This document shows, piece by piece, positions 42,868 to 52,845 of a stretch of 64,000 nucleotides of DNA. Origin of the DNA: Aquincola tertiaricarbonis (GTDB lineage Bacteria > Pseudomonadota > Gammaproteobacteria > Burkholderiales > Burkholderiaceae_C); contig NZ_CP097638.1 of assembly GCF_023573145.1 (NCBI RefSeq), positions 1 to 64,000 on the forward strand. The letters run 5' to 3'. A program made the position numbers and the translations under genes. Position 1 is the stretch's first letter. Each line of letters starts with the position of its first letter. The notes under the pieces are model-generated. The model was given only the letters and a program-made list of their open reading frames with translations, searched no databases and had not been told where the DNA came from.

Positions 42868-43733
42868 TCGTGCGCGAGCGCTCCCACCTTCATCCCGCAG
42901 CGAGGCAGATGCTCGACCTCGACGACGAGCAGCGGGTGCGGGCGTTGCGGACCGACCGCTGGATCGACTACCCACGTGCGACGCAGGCGCTGCAACGGCT
43001 GCAACGGCTCCTGGACACCCCGCAGCGCGAACGCATGCCGTGCATGCTGCTGCACGGTCCGTCCAATATCGGCAAGACGCTGATCGTGGCCAAGTTCCTT
43101 CGTGAACATCCGCCTGCCTTCGACGCTGTGCGCGGCGTCGAGCACAGACCCGTGATCAGCCTGCAGATGCCGCCGTCTCCCGATCAGCGGCGCTTCTACC
43201 GGGCATTGCTGACGGCAGTGGGGATACCTCAAGGCCCGAACTCGACCTTGGCGAGCCTAGAGCAAGTGGCTTGCGACATCCTGCGCCGAATAGGGCCGCG
43301 GCTGTTGATCGTCGACGAGGTGCACCACCTGCTGGCTGGCAGCGCACGGGAGCAGCGCGGCTCGCTGAACTTGCTGAAGTACCTCTCCAACGAGCTCAGG
43401 ATGGCCATCGTTGCGGTCGGCACGAGCGAGGCGCCGGTGGCGTTCCAAAGCGACGCCCAGATCCACAGCCGCTTCACGCCGCTGGAGTTGCCCCGCTGGA
43501 GCGAGAGCGAGGAGTTCCGCCGCCTCCTGGCCGCGTTCGAGGCGGCACTGCCGCTGAAGCGGCCATCAGAGCTGACCCAGCGCCCGCTGGTGCAGTACCT
43601 GAGTGCGGTCAGCGGTGGGCTGCTTGGCGAGGTCTCGCGGCTGCTCAACGATGCGGCCGAGGCCGCCATCCGAGACGGCAGCGAGCGCATCACCCTGGGG
43701 CATCTCGAGCATGTGGCAAGTCGGCCGTCGTGA
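42864..43733 (+). CDS. tniB: TniB/TnsC-like AAA+ ATPase
   Basis: This 289-residue AAA+ protein has Walker A LLHGPSNIGKT and Walker B RLLIVDEVHHLL, with a sensor asparagine/threonine in AIVAVGTSEAP and an arginine-rich HSRFTPLELPRW. Size is as in Tn5053 TniB (~300) and V-K TnsC (~276). It would polymerise on target DNA marked by TniQ and activate TniA. The stop lies 23 bases within tniQ. Confidence 0.9.
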   Translation: MIVRERSHLHPAARQMLDLDDEQRVRALRTDRWIDYPRATQALQRLQRLLDTPQRERMPCMLLHGPSNIGKTLIVAKFLREHPPAFDAVRGVEHRPVISLQMPPSPDQRRFYRALLTAVGIPQGPNSTLASLEQVACDILRRIGPRLLIVDEVHHLLAGSAREQRGSLNLLKYLSNELRMAIVAVGTSEAPVAFQSDAQIHSRFTPLELPRWSESEEFRRLLAAFEAALPLKRPSELTQRPLVQYLSAVSGGLLGEVSRLLNDAAEAAIRDGSERITLGHLEHVASRPS

Positions 43734-44247
43734 TCGACCCTGGCCTGTGGCGCATCGACCGTTTGAAGGCGAGGCCTTTGGTAGCTGGTTCGGCCGCATG
43801 GCATCGCGCTATCGATTGACGGTCGATGAGCTGGCGTCATCGGCGGGAGTGACGGAGATCTTCGCCGACGGGCAACTCTCGTGGCTTGAGGTGCCAGCGC
43901 CCAGGGGAGGGGGCTGCGAGGTTCTGGCAAGGCTTGCCCGCGTGAGCAACGAAATCATCGCTGCGCTCGGTCCGCAGGGGCCCCTGCCGAGTAGACAGGA
44001 CCTCCCGTTCTGCCACTCCTGCTTGTTCCTCAATCCCTTGGATGTCACGGCGCCATGCTGGCCAGCTGGTTGGTTGCACGGGCACGAATTCGTCTGCAAC
44101 AAGCATCCCGGCGAATCGAGCTGGGTGGGAAGGTCAACGCTGCGCAAGCATCGCAACATGGGCCGGCTCTTGAGCTACCTCAGCCGGCGTCGGCAAGCGG
44201 CCAACAGGCACCGGCATCTCGATTGCAGGGTCCCGCGGCGTCGATAG
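43711..44247 (+). CDS. tniQ: Short TniQ target selector
   Basis: At 178 residues this TniQ is much shorter than Tn5053 TniQ (~405) or TnsD (~500) and close to the ~167-residue TniQ of type V-K CRISPR-associated transposons. It starts with the TniQ signature (PFEGEAFGSWFGRMASRYRLTVDEL) and has one zinc-binding block: C101-x2-C104, GWLHGHEF, C129-x2-H132. It ends in a basic tail (RKHRNMGRLLSYLSRRRQAANRHRH). The ATG at 43711 overlaps tniB by 23 bases. The frame ends inside the right-end repeat, so the protein is not obviously truncated. No cas12k or CRISPR array is within the element. Confidence 0.8.
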   Translation: MWQVGRRDRPWPVAHRPFEGEAFGSWFGRMASRYRLTVDELASSAGVTEIFADGQLSWLEVPAPRGGGCEVLARLARVSNEIIAALGPQGPLPSRQDLPFCHSCLFLNPLDVTAPCWPAGWLHGHEFVCNKHPGESSWVGRSTLRKHRNMGRLLSYLSRRRQAANRHRHLDCRVPRRR

Positions 44248-44290
44248 CGCAGTTCGTGGACACGATTAGCAAGGTTTGTAGATCTCAACA

Positions 44291-44689
44291 GGTGCCATCG
44301 CGTCGACGCAGGTGCCGCATCGCAGCGGTGGCGTGAGCGTCGAGGACTTCGCCGAACTGCGCAGCCAGGCGTCGGACTACAACCTCAAGCTCGTACTGGC
44401 CGCGCGCGGCAGCGGCGCCTACCTGGCCGATGTCGACGTCACGGTTCGGTCGCTGCCGTCGCGCGAGGTTGTGCTGGAGCACCGCACCGACGGCCCGCTG
44501 CTGCTGGCTGCGCTGCCGGCCGGCCGCTACGAGGTGACGGCCAGTTTTGCGGATGTGCTTCCCGGCGCACGCGATACGTTGACCCGCGTCATCCAGGTGC
44601 CGCGCAGCGGCCTGGTGCGCTCGGTCATGTACTTCGACACCGGCGACGAAGTCAGCGCGGAGTCGCCCTCCGCCTACCGCTTGAATTGA
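44291..44689 (+). pseudogene. Exported carboxypeptidase-regulatory-like protein, 5-prime truncated
   Basis: The open frame begins in the transposon end, and the protein sequence is recognisable from GAIASTQVPHRSGGVSVEDFAELRSQ, as if the cut lies within or just after a signal peptide. The rest (DVDVTVRSLPSREVVLEHRTDGPLLLAALPAGRYEVTASF) is a beta-sandwich domain of the carboxypeptidase regulatory/DUF type, ending at YRLN. With signal and start codon lost, a protein could only be made from the GTG at 44312. The family has no certain function. Confidence 0.7.
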
Positions 44690-44746
44690 GAGGACCGCAC
44701 GCCGACACCCGGCGGGCGATCGACGACAGCCTGAAAGGAGGCCACC

Positions 44747-45580
44747 ATGAACCAACTTCAAACGCTGCCCCGTGACATGGCAGGCGCCGGCGCGGCGGGC
44801 GTGCTGGCCACGCACAAGGTGCTGCGAAACACCTACGCGCTGCTCGCGCTAACGCTTGCCTTCAGCGCCGGCACCGCGGCCCTGTCCTCCGCGTGGAAGC
44901 TGCCCCATCCCGGCATCCTGCTCACGCTGGCGGGGTACTTCGGTCTGCTGTTCGCCACGACCAAGCTGCGCAACAGCGGCTGGGGCGTCGTCTCGGTGTT
45001 CGCGCTCACGGGCTTCATGGGCTACACGCTGGGGCCGATCGTCGGCCATTACCTTTCCCTGGCCAACGGGCACCAGGTGGTGCTGATGGCCATGGGCGGT
45101 ACAGCGGCGATCTTCCTCGGGCTCTCGGCCTATGCGCTGACGAGCAAACGTGACTTCGGATTCCTCGGTGGATTTCTGTTCGCCGGCATCCTGGTTGCGT
45201 TCCTCGCCGGCCTGGGTGAGGACACGAATGCGGTCGAGCGCTTGGGACTGCAGGGCCTGCAATGGCACGGCGTGGTCGACGACCTGTGCCAGGACCTGCT
45301 GAGCGGTGCCTGCACGGGCCGTGAGTGCCTGATCGACGCCGGCACGCTGGCTGCATGGCTCGACGAGGTCGACGACTCCCGTCAGCGCGCGCTGGTGATC
45401 GAACTGTGCACGCCGGTCATCGAGGCCGACGGTGAGGTGCATCCTGGCGAGTCTCTGGTGCTGCGCGCGGCGCTCGAGCACTGGGTGATGCCGATGGAGG
45501 ACCAGGCGCGTGTCGAGCCGCTGATCTATGGTCTCGACTTCCAGGTCATGCCGCGGCAGGGACTGTCGGCCGGCGCCTGA
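44747..45580 (+). CDS. Chimera: Bax inhibitor-1 membrane half joined to a TerB-like domain
   Basis: Residues 1-~156 match the YccA/Bax inhibitor-1 family (VLRNTYALLALTLAFSAGTAAL, TGFMGYTLGPIVGHYL, SKRDFGFLGGFLFAGILVAFL) with five or six membrane helices. Family members then continue with two more helices and SLYLNIYNLF; here the sequence switches at about residue 157 (base 45215) to a soluble segment with a TerB-like acidic helical repeat (VIELCTPVIEADGEVHPGESLVLRAALEHW). The switch is in frame, so a fusion protein can be made. A strong AAAGGAGG lies before the ATG. The fusion probably arose by deletion between two genes; the truncated BI-1 half would lack its normal C-terminus. Confidence 0.75.
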   Translation: MNQLQTLPRDMAGAGAAGVLATHKVLRNTYALLALTLAFSAGTAALSSAWKLPHPGILLTLAGYFGLLFATTKLRNSGWGVVSVFALTGFMGYTLGPIVGHYLSLANGHQVVLMAMGGTAAIFLGLSAYALTSKRDFGFLGGFLFAGILVAFLAGLGEDTNAVERLGLQGLQWHGVVDDLCQDLLSGACTGRECLIDAGTLAAWLDEVDDSRQRALVIELCTPVIEADGEVHPGESLVLRAALEHWVMPMEDQARVEPLIYGLDFQVMPRQGLSAGA

Positions 45581-45694
45581 ACGGGCGCGATCCTGTCGCT
45601 CCGATCTGGGCCGGTAGCGCGGCGCGCTGCCGGCCCTTTCCACTTCGAAGGGCAGAATGCAGAATGAACAGAGCCGTTCGGAGGGGAGTTGATC

Positions 45695-45928
45695 ATGCGA
45701 TATGTCTATCTTGCGCTGCTGCTGGCGTTGGCCGCGGTGGTGTTCCTCTTCAAGTTCCAGAACCTGGAGACGGTGACGGTCCAGTTCCTGTCGGCTAGCC
45801 TGACGCTGCCGCTGTCGCTGCTTCTGCTGGGCGTCTACGTGCTTGGCATGCTCACGGGCGGCGTGTTCCTGTCGTTGATCCGCAGCTGGGTGCACGGCGC
45901 CACGACAAAACCGCCGGTACGCGGCTGA
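45695..45928 (+). CDS. LapA-domain (DUF1049) membrane protein
   Basis: This 77-residue protein has two hydrophobic helices (YLALLLALAAVVFLFKFQN, LPLSLLLLGVYVLGMLTGGVF) around the LETVTVQF strand that marks the LapA/DUF1049 family. LapA-domain proteins (E. coli YciS) work in lipopolysaccharide assembly control with LapB, but no lapB is nearby. An in-frame TTG at 45689 is an alternative start. Confidence 0.8.
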   Translation: MRYVYLALLLALAAVVFLFKFQNLETVTVQFLSASLTLPLSLLLLGVYVLGMLTGGVFLSLIRSWVHGATTKPPVRG

Positions 45929-45946
45929 CGTAGCGCCCGGCCCGCC

Positions 45947-47032
45947 ATGTCGCTGCTGCTGTTCCTCGGCGGTCTCGTCGCCTTGGTGGCCGGCGCCGCG
46001 CTGCTGGTGCGCGGGGCGTCGCTGCTGGCGCTTCGCCTGGGTTTGTCGCCGCTGGTCGTGGGCCTCACGGTGGTGGCCTTCGGCACCAGCGCGCCGGAGA
46101 TGGCCGTGTCCACGGGCGCCGTTCTGTCGGACCAGGGTGGCCTGGCGGTGGGCAATGCCATCGGCAGCAACATCTTCAATGTGCTGTTCATCCTGGGGAT
46201 CGCCGCGCTGATCACGCCGCTGGCGGTGCACCGGCAGGTCATCCGGCAGGAGGCGCCCATCATGATCGGGGGCGCCGTGCTGCTCATCGTGCTGGGTCTG
46301 GACGGCGCGCTGGGCCTGTTCGACGGGCTGCTGCTGCTCGGCTCGCTCGTGGCGTACACCGTGTTCCTCGTTCGCCAGTCGCGTGCCGAGCCGGCCGCCG
46401 CCGGGCGCGACGAGTTCGCCGACGAGTTGCAGCCCGCCTCGGCCGGTCGCTGGGATGCCAGGCTGCCCATGCAACTCGCCCTCATCGTCGCCGGTCTGCT
46501 GCTGCTTGTTCTGGGCTCTGAAGGCTTGGTGCGCGCCGCGGTGAGCTTCGCGCGCGCGCTCGGCTTGTCGGAAGTGATCATCGGGCTGACCATCGTTGCG
46601 GCCGGCACCTCGTTGCCCGAGGTCGCGGCGTCGGTGATGGCCAGCCTCAAGGGCGAACGCGACATCGCGGTCGGCAACGTGGTGGGCAGTTGCATCTTCA
46701 ATCTGTTCGGCGTCGTGGGGCTCGGTGCGGTCGTGGCATCGTCCGGGGCGGGCAGTGCGCTGCCGCTACCGCCGGACGTGGCGCGCTTCGACCTGTGGGT
46801 GATGCTCGCCGCGCTGGTCGCGTGCCTGCCCGTGTTCCTGACCGGTCGCGAGATCGCGCGCTGGGAGGGCGCACTGTTCCTCGCGTACTACGTCGCCTAC
46901 ACCGCCTATCTGGTGCTGGCCGCGCAACGCCACGACGGTGCACAGGCCTTCGGCGATGCGATGCTGGGTTTCGTGGTGCCGCTGACCATCGTGACGCTGG
47001 GCGTGACGATGCTGCGGCGGGCAGGGCGCTGA
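45947..47032 (+). CDS. Ca2+/Na+ antiporter (YrbG family)
   Basis: This 361-residue CaCA-superfamily exchanger has ten or eleven hydrophobic helices and the paired alpha repeats: GTSAPEMAVSTGAVLS with GNAIGSNIFNVLFILG, and GTSLPEVAASVMASL with GNVVGSCIFNLFGVVG. It exchanges Ca2+ (or K+) for Na+ or H+. It sits 18 bases after the LapA-like gene and two bases before mrpA, so cation exchangers are cotranscribed. Confidence 0.9.
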   Translation: MSLLLFLGGLVALVAGAALLVRGASLLALRLGLSPLVVGLTVVAFGTSAPEMAVSTGAVLSDQGGLAVGNAIGSNIFNVLFILGIAALITPLAVHRQVIRQEAPIMIGGAVLLIVLGLDGALGLFDGLLLLGSLVAYTVFLVRQSRAEPAAAGRDEFADELQPASAGRWDARLPMQLALIVAGLLLLVLGSEGLVRAAVSFARALGLSEVIIGLTIVAAGTSLPEVAASVMASLKGERDIAVGNVVGSCIFNLFGVVGLGAVVASSGAGSALPLPPDVARFDLWVMLAALVACLPVFLTGREIARWEGALFLAYYVAYTAYLVLAAQRHDGAQAFGDAMLGFVVPLTIVTLGVTMLRRAGR

Positions 47033-47034
47033 CC

Positions 47035-49338
47035 ATGGGACAGCCGGTGCCTCGTCCCGCCACAGCAGTGGCGCATGCGTCGGCCATGGGGCTCGCCGCA
47101 CGTGTCGGCTTCGTGCTGCTGCCGCTGACCGCGCTTGCCGTCGTCGCAGCGCTGCTGGCGCGGTTCGATCTGCCGCTGGCCGGGGCCATCGAATGGGTGC
47201 CGGCGCTGGGCATCGCTCTGGCCTGGCGCATCGACGGCCTGGCGGCGCTGATGCTGCTGATGATCACCGGCGTCGGCAGCGCGGTATTCGTCTATGCCGG
47301 CGGCTACCTCGCCGGTCACCCCGGGCAGCGGCGGCTGTACGTGCTGCTCACGCTGTTCATGCTGGCGATGATCGGCTGCGTCACCGCGGACGATCTGTTC
47401 ACGCTGTTCCTTTTCTGGGAGGCCACGAGCGTGCTGTCGTTCCTGCTCGTGGGTTTCGACCACGAGCAGCCGGGCAGCCGCAAGTCGGCACAACAGGCGC
47501 TGCTGGTCACGGGCACCGGGGGCCTGGCGCTGCTGGCCGGGTTGATCCTGGTCGGGCAGGCGATGGGCACGACCTCGATCAGCGCCATCGTCGAACGCCT
47601 GCCGGCCACCCCGCCCGGCCCGGTGCTCACCGCCGGCGTGCTGCTGGTGCTGGCAGGTGCCTTCACCAAGAGCGCTCAGTTCCCGTTCCACTTCTGGCTG
47701 CCCAACGCAATGGCCGCGCCGACGCCGGTGTCGGCCTACCTGCACTCGGCCACGATGGTGAAGCTGGGCGTCTACCTGCTGGCGCGGCTGGACGCCGGGC
47801 TCGACGCCTGGCCGCTGTGGCAATTGCTGCTGCAGGCGGCCGGCTCGATCACCGCCGCCTGGGGCATGGTGCTGGCGCTGCGCGAGCGCGATCTCAAGCG
47901 CATCCTCGCGTGGTCCACCGTGGCCACGCTGGGCACGCTGGTGGCGCTGGTGGGCATGCCGGGCGAGGGCGCCGCGGTCGCGGTGGGCGCGCTGCTGCTG
48001 GCGCATGCGCTGTACAAGGCGCCGCTGTTCTTCGTTGCCGGCAACGTCGACCACGGCACCGGTACGCGCGTGATCGATCGACTGGGCAACCTGCGCCACG
48101 CGATGCCGTGGACGGCCGCGGCGGCGTTACTGGCCGGCATGTCGATGGCGGGCATCCCGCTGTCGTTCGGCTACGTGGTCAAGGACCTGATCGGCGACGC
48201 CAAGGCCGCGGGCGACGTGCTCGCGTTTGCGCCGCTGGCCAACACGGTGTTCTCGGCGATCGCGGTGGCGGTGGCCGGCGTCGCCGCGGTACGCGTGTTC
48301 TGGCGCCACCCGGGCGCCAACGAAACGCCGCAGGCCCACGAGGGCGGCGCGGCGCTGGTGCTGCCGCCGCTGGTGCTGGCCGGGTTCGGCGTCGCCCTGG
48401 GACTGTTCCCCGTGTGGGCGCAACCGATGGTCGAATCCGTGGGCGTGGCGATGACCGCCGGAACGGATCCGGTGCTGGCGCCGCTGGCGCGCGTGCTCGG
48501 GCCGGAGCTGCTGTCGTTTGCCGCCACGTTCGCGATCGGTGCCGTGGTCTTCCTGCTCTGGGACCCCCTGCACCGCCTGGTGGACGCGTTGGCATCGCGG
48601 CTGGCCGTGTTCGGCCTTGCCGCGCAGTACGAACGCTCGCTGGGCTGGATACCGCACGTCGCCGCAGTCAGCACGCGCTGGCTGCAGCATGGCCGTTCAC
48701 CGGGCTACATGGCCGTGGCCGCGGCCGTCGCCGTGCTGGCCGTCGGGCTGCCGCTGGCGATGGCCGCGCCGGCGCTGGCGTGGCCGGCGTGGTCGGCGCC
48801 GCCGCTGGGCGTGGCAGGCGGCGTGCTGCTGATCGCCGTCGGCGCGCTGGCCGCTGCCATGCTGAAAGAGCGGCTCGTGCTGCTGCTCGGCGCCGGGCTC
48901 GTGGGCTACGGCAGTGCGGTGCTGTTCCTGTTCGCCGGGGCCCCCGATGTTGCCTTCACGCAGGTGGTGGTCGAAACGGTGTTCGTCGTCGTGATCGCGG
49001 CGGTGCTGCTGGCACTGAAGCGTCGCGGCAAGGCGATGAGCGTGCCGGAACCCGGCGCGCGCCCGCTGGCGCTGCTGCTGTCGCTCGCCTTCGCCACCGT
49101 GCTGACGGCGCTGCTGCTCGCGGCCGTGGCGGTGCCGTTCGACGACACCCTGTCGCGCTGGTTCGGCGAGCAGAGCGTGCCGGCAGCACAAGGACGCAAC
49201 GTCGTCAACGTGATCCTGGTCGACTTCCGTGCACTCGACACCCTGGGAGAGATCACCGTGGTGATGCTGTCGCTGCTGGCCGCGGTGCCGCTGCTGCGCG
49301 AGGTGCGGCGCCGGCGCGGGGCGGAGGCCGGCCGATGA
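47035..49338 (+). CDS. mrpA: Na+/H+ antiporter subunit MrpA
   Basis: This 767-residue subunit is homologous to NuoL, with many hydrophobic helices; [21 protein letters not shown] and [38 protein letters not shown] are diagnostic. The C-terminal part ([33 protein letters not shown]-like region) corresponds to the extra domain that MrpA has and NuoL lacks. It forms the proton path of the multi-subunit antiporter. It starts two bases after the CaCA gene and overlaps mrpB by ATGA. Confidence 0.92.
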   Translation: [767 protein letters not shown]

Positions 49339-49814
49339 ACCGCCGGCTGGTGATCCTCGAGGTGGTGGCGAGGCCCCTGTACTGGGTCATGCTCGCCGCG
49401 TCGCTGGTGGTGCTGCTGCGCGGGCACAACGAGCCCGGTGGTGGCTTCATCGGCGGCCTGCTGGCGGTGACGGCCAGCGTGCTGTGGGCGGTCGCGCATG
49501 GACCCGATGCCGCCACGCAGCGCCTGCCGCTGCGCTCGCCCGTTCGGCTGGCGGCGCTGGGCGTGCTGGTCGGCGCGCTGTCGGGCCTGCCGGCCTGGGT
49601 GCTGGGCAAGCCCTATCTCACGCACCTGTGGGCCAGCGTGCCGCTGGGCTTCACCACGCTGCCGGTGTCGACGGTGCTGGTGTTCGACGTCGGCGTGTAC
49701 CTGTGCGTGTGGGGCGCGCTGGGTGGTTACGCTGTCGCGCTGCTCGGCAGCGACGAGGCGGACGATGGCGCGGATGAAGGCGCACCCGAAGCGCCGAACG
49801 GGGGCGCGCGATGA
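49335..49814 (+). CDS. mrpB: Na+/H+ antiporter subunit MrpB
   Basis: This 159-residue membrane subunit starts at an ATG that overlaps the mrpA stop. Family motifs are GHNEPGGGFIGGLLAVTASVLW and LPVSTVLVFDVGVYLCVWGA. The last ~20 residues are acidic and soluble. MrpB is a separate gene here, not fused to MrpA as in some operons. Confidence 0.9.
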   Translation: MNRRLVILEVVARPLYWVMLAASLVVLLRGHNEPGGGFIGGLLAVTASVLWAVAHGPDAATQRLPLRSPVRLAALGVLVGALSGLPAWVLGKPYLTHLWASVPLGFTTLPVSTVLVFDVGVYLCVWGALGGYAVALLGSDEADDGADEGAPEAPNGGAR

Positions 49815-50241
49815 TCTGGGCCGTGGCCTGTGCGCTGTGGATCACGCTGGCCGCTGGGCTGTACCTGGCGCTGTCGCGCGATGTGCTGCGCTGCGTGGTG
49901 GGCCTGGCGCTGCTGGGCAGCGCGATCAATCTGCTGCTGCTGGCCGCCGGCCGCCTGGGCTCGGCGCAGCCGGCGGTGATCGAGGCGGGCGCAAGGGCGC
50001 TGCAGGATGCGGCCAATCCGCTGCCGCAGGCGCTGGTGCTGACCGCCATCGTGATCGGTTTCGCGCTGTTGTGCTTTGCGCTGGTGCTGGTGATGCAACT
50101 GGTGCGGCGCGTCGGCACCGACGATGCGCTGGCACTGCGGTGGGTGGAGCCCGAGCCGACCGATCCGGTGAAGCCGCCGCTGGTGGACGATGTCGCGCGC
50201 GAGCGCGCTGCGGACGATGCCGGATCGCGGAGGGCGCTCGC

Positions 50242-50245
<4 letters not shown>
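49811..50245 (+). CDS. mrpC: Na+/H+ antiporter subunit MrpC
   Basis: This 144-residue NuoK homologue has three hydrophobic helices, the GLALLGSAINLLLLAAG segment and NPLPQALVLTAIVIGFALLCFALVLV. It overlaps mrpB and mrpD by four bases each. A polar ~35-residue tail extends past the last helix. Confidence 0.9.
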
Positions 50246-51708
<1,463 letters not shown>

Positions 51709-51742
51709 TGACGAGCATCCAGCATCGGAAGGAGTACCTCGC

Positions 51743-52090
51743 ATGAACAGGCTCGTCGCTGCCGTGGTGCTGCCTGCGCGCTTCGGCTGGGCCATGGTGA
51801 CTTCGGGAGCGCAGACCATCGGCGCCATCGTGCGCCAGGGGCTCGCCATCGGCACGCCGCCGCCGGCGTCCTTCGTGCGCATCGACTTCGCGCCGATGAG
51901 TGCGCAGGGTGCGGCGCTGCTGGGCTGCATGATCTCGCTGACGCCGGGCACGACCGTGATCGACATCGACATGCCGCGGCGGCAGATGGTGCTGCACATG
52001 CTCGATACGCGTCAGGCGGCCGCCGCTGTCGAGGCCATCCGGCGCGAGTTCGAGCCGCCGCTCATGGCCTGGTTCGGAGAGGCAGCATGA
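51743..52090 (+). CDS. mrpE: Na+/H+ antiporter subunit MrpE
   Basis: This 115-residue protein has the MrpE pattern (IDFAPMSAQGAALLGCMISLTPGTTVIDID, then HMLD). Typical MrpE proteins are ~160 residues with two N-terminal helices; this one is shorter at the N-terminus, with only a weak hydrophobic segment before the soluble part. An ACGGAAGGAG-like ribosome site precedes the ATG. It overlaps mrpF by ATGA. Confidence 0.85.
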   Translation: MNRLVAAVVLPARFGWAMVTSGAQTIGAIVRQGLAIGTPPPASFVRIDFAPMSAQGAALLGCMISLTPGTTVIDIDMPRRQMVLHMLDTRQAAAAVEAIRREFEPPLMAWFGEAA

Positions 52091-52398
52091 TCGGGCTCGA
52101 CGACGTGGCCACGACGGGCTGGGCCACCGCAGTGCTGGCAACGCTGGCCGTTCTGGCGACGTTGATCGCCTCGGTGCGCATCGTGCGCGGCCCGCGCCAT
52201 GCCGATCGCGTGGTCGCGCTCGACATCTTCCTCGCCGCGGGCGTGGCCTTGTGCGTGGCGGCATCGCTCGGTACCGGTCGCACGGTGTTCCTCGACGTGG
52301 CGATCGGCCTGGCCCTGGTCGGCTTCGTGGGCACGGTAGGCTGGGCGCGCCTGATCGAACGCTCGGCGCACTCCGGGACTCCGGAGACGAAGTCATGA
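52087..52398 (+). CDS. mrpF: Na+/H+ antiporter subunit MrpF
   Basis: This 103-residue subunit has three hydrophobic helices with the family motif RIVRGPRHADRVVALDIF between the first two. It overlaps both neighbours by four bases. Confidence 0.9.
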   Translation: MIGLDDVATTGWATAVLATLAVLATLIASVRIVRGPRHADRVVALDIFLAAGVALCVAASLGTGRTVFLDVAIGLALVGFVGTVGWARLIERSAHSGTPETKS

Positions 52399-52757
52399 TC
52401 GCTGCGTTGGGGACTCTGCTGGTCGCGACAGGGGCCGTTGTGCTGCTGATCGCGGCCTGGGGGGTGATCGTGCTGCCCGATGCGCTGGCCCGCCAGCATG
52501 CAGCCACCAAGGCGGGAACGCTGGCGCTGGCGCTGGTCTGCGTGGGGACGATGCTCGTCGTGCGCGATGCGGCCTGGACATGGCGACTGCTGCTGATCCT
52601 TGTCTTCCTCCTCGCGACCCTTCCCGTGGCATCCCACCTTCTGGCGCGGGCCGCGGTGCGCGAGGCTGGGCTGGATCAAGAGGTGGATTCAGCGCCGCCT
52701 GCTGGGCGGACGCCGCTAGAAGCTCGCGTGAAGCAGAACTCCGGGCGCGCAGGCTGA
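52395..52757 (+). CDS. mrpG: Na+/H+ antiporter subunit MrpG
   Basis: This 120-residue subunit has three hydrophobic helices and the MrpG motif GVIVLPDALARQHAATKAGTLALALVCVG, followed by FLLATLPVASHLLARAAVREAG. The ~28-residue C-terminal tail is polar. It completes mrpABCDEFG in the standard seven-gene order. Confidence 0.9.
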   Translation: MIAALGTLLVATGAVVLLIAAWGVIVLPDALARQHAATKAGTLALALVCVGTMLVVRDAAWTWRLLLILVFLLATLPVASHLLARAAVREAGLDQEVDSAPPAGRTPLEARVKQNSGRAG

Positions 52758-52814
52758 ACGTTTGAACTGGCTCGCGGTGAGTAGTGCTCAGCTCACTGAG
52801 TTGACATAAACTAT

Positions 52815-52845
52815 ATTGTCGCGCATTAGCGGTTTGGGCGACAAT
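52815..52845. promoter_or_regulatory. Inverted repeat upstream of the ParE operon
   Basis: ATTGTCGC (52815-52822) and GCGACAAT (52838-52845) are perfect 8-bp arms around a 15-base spacer, in an AT-richer patch that also contains TTGACA at 52801. Location ~180 bases before the toxin-antitoxin operon suits an operator for autoregulation. Confidence 0.4.

Larger units (their letters stand above)
41044..44290. mobile_element. Compact Tn7-like transposon with tniA, tniB and a small tniQ
   Basis: Both ends start with TGTTGAGATC (left 41044-41053; right, inverted, 44281-44290), followed by imperfect matches and a second block TGTCCACGAAC-N-GCTANCG (left about 41070; right inverted about 44242-44262). 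Two more copies of the motif lie on the left (near 41190 AGTCCACGAACCTCGCTA and 41217 TGTCCATGAAGCATGCTA), giving an asymmetric set of transposase sites as in Tn7. The element is 3,247 bp and holds only tniA, tniB and tniQ. Flanking pentamers differ (GAGGA and GGTGC), and both neighbouring genes are truncated, so an adjacent deletion probably followed insertion. Confidence 0.88.

Noticed and set aside
41044-44290. CRISPR-associated transposon (type V-K)
   Set aside because: The protein sizes match, but no cas12k, tracrRNA-like region or spacer array lies between the ends, and only ~43 bases separate tniQ from the right terminus.
52801-52817. TTGACA followed by TATATT as a promoter for the ParE operon
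   Set aside because: The elements are only five bases apart, so they cannot form a single sigma-70 promoter. One of them may belong to a different promoter.
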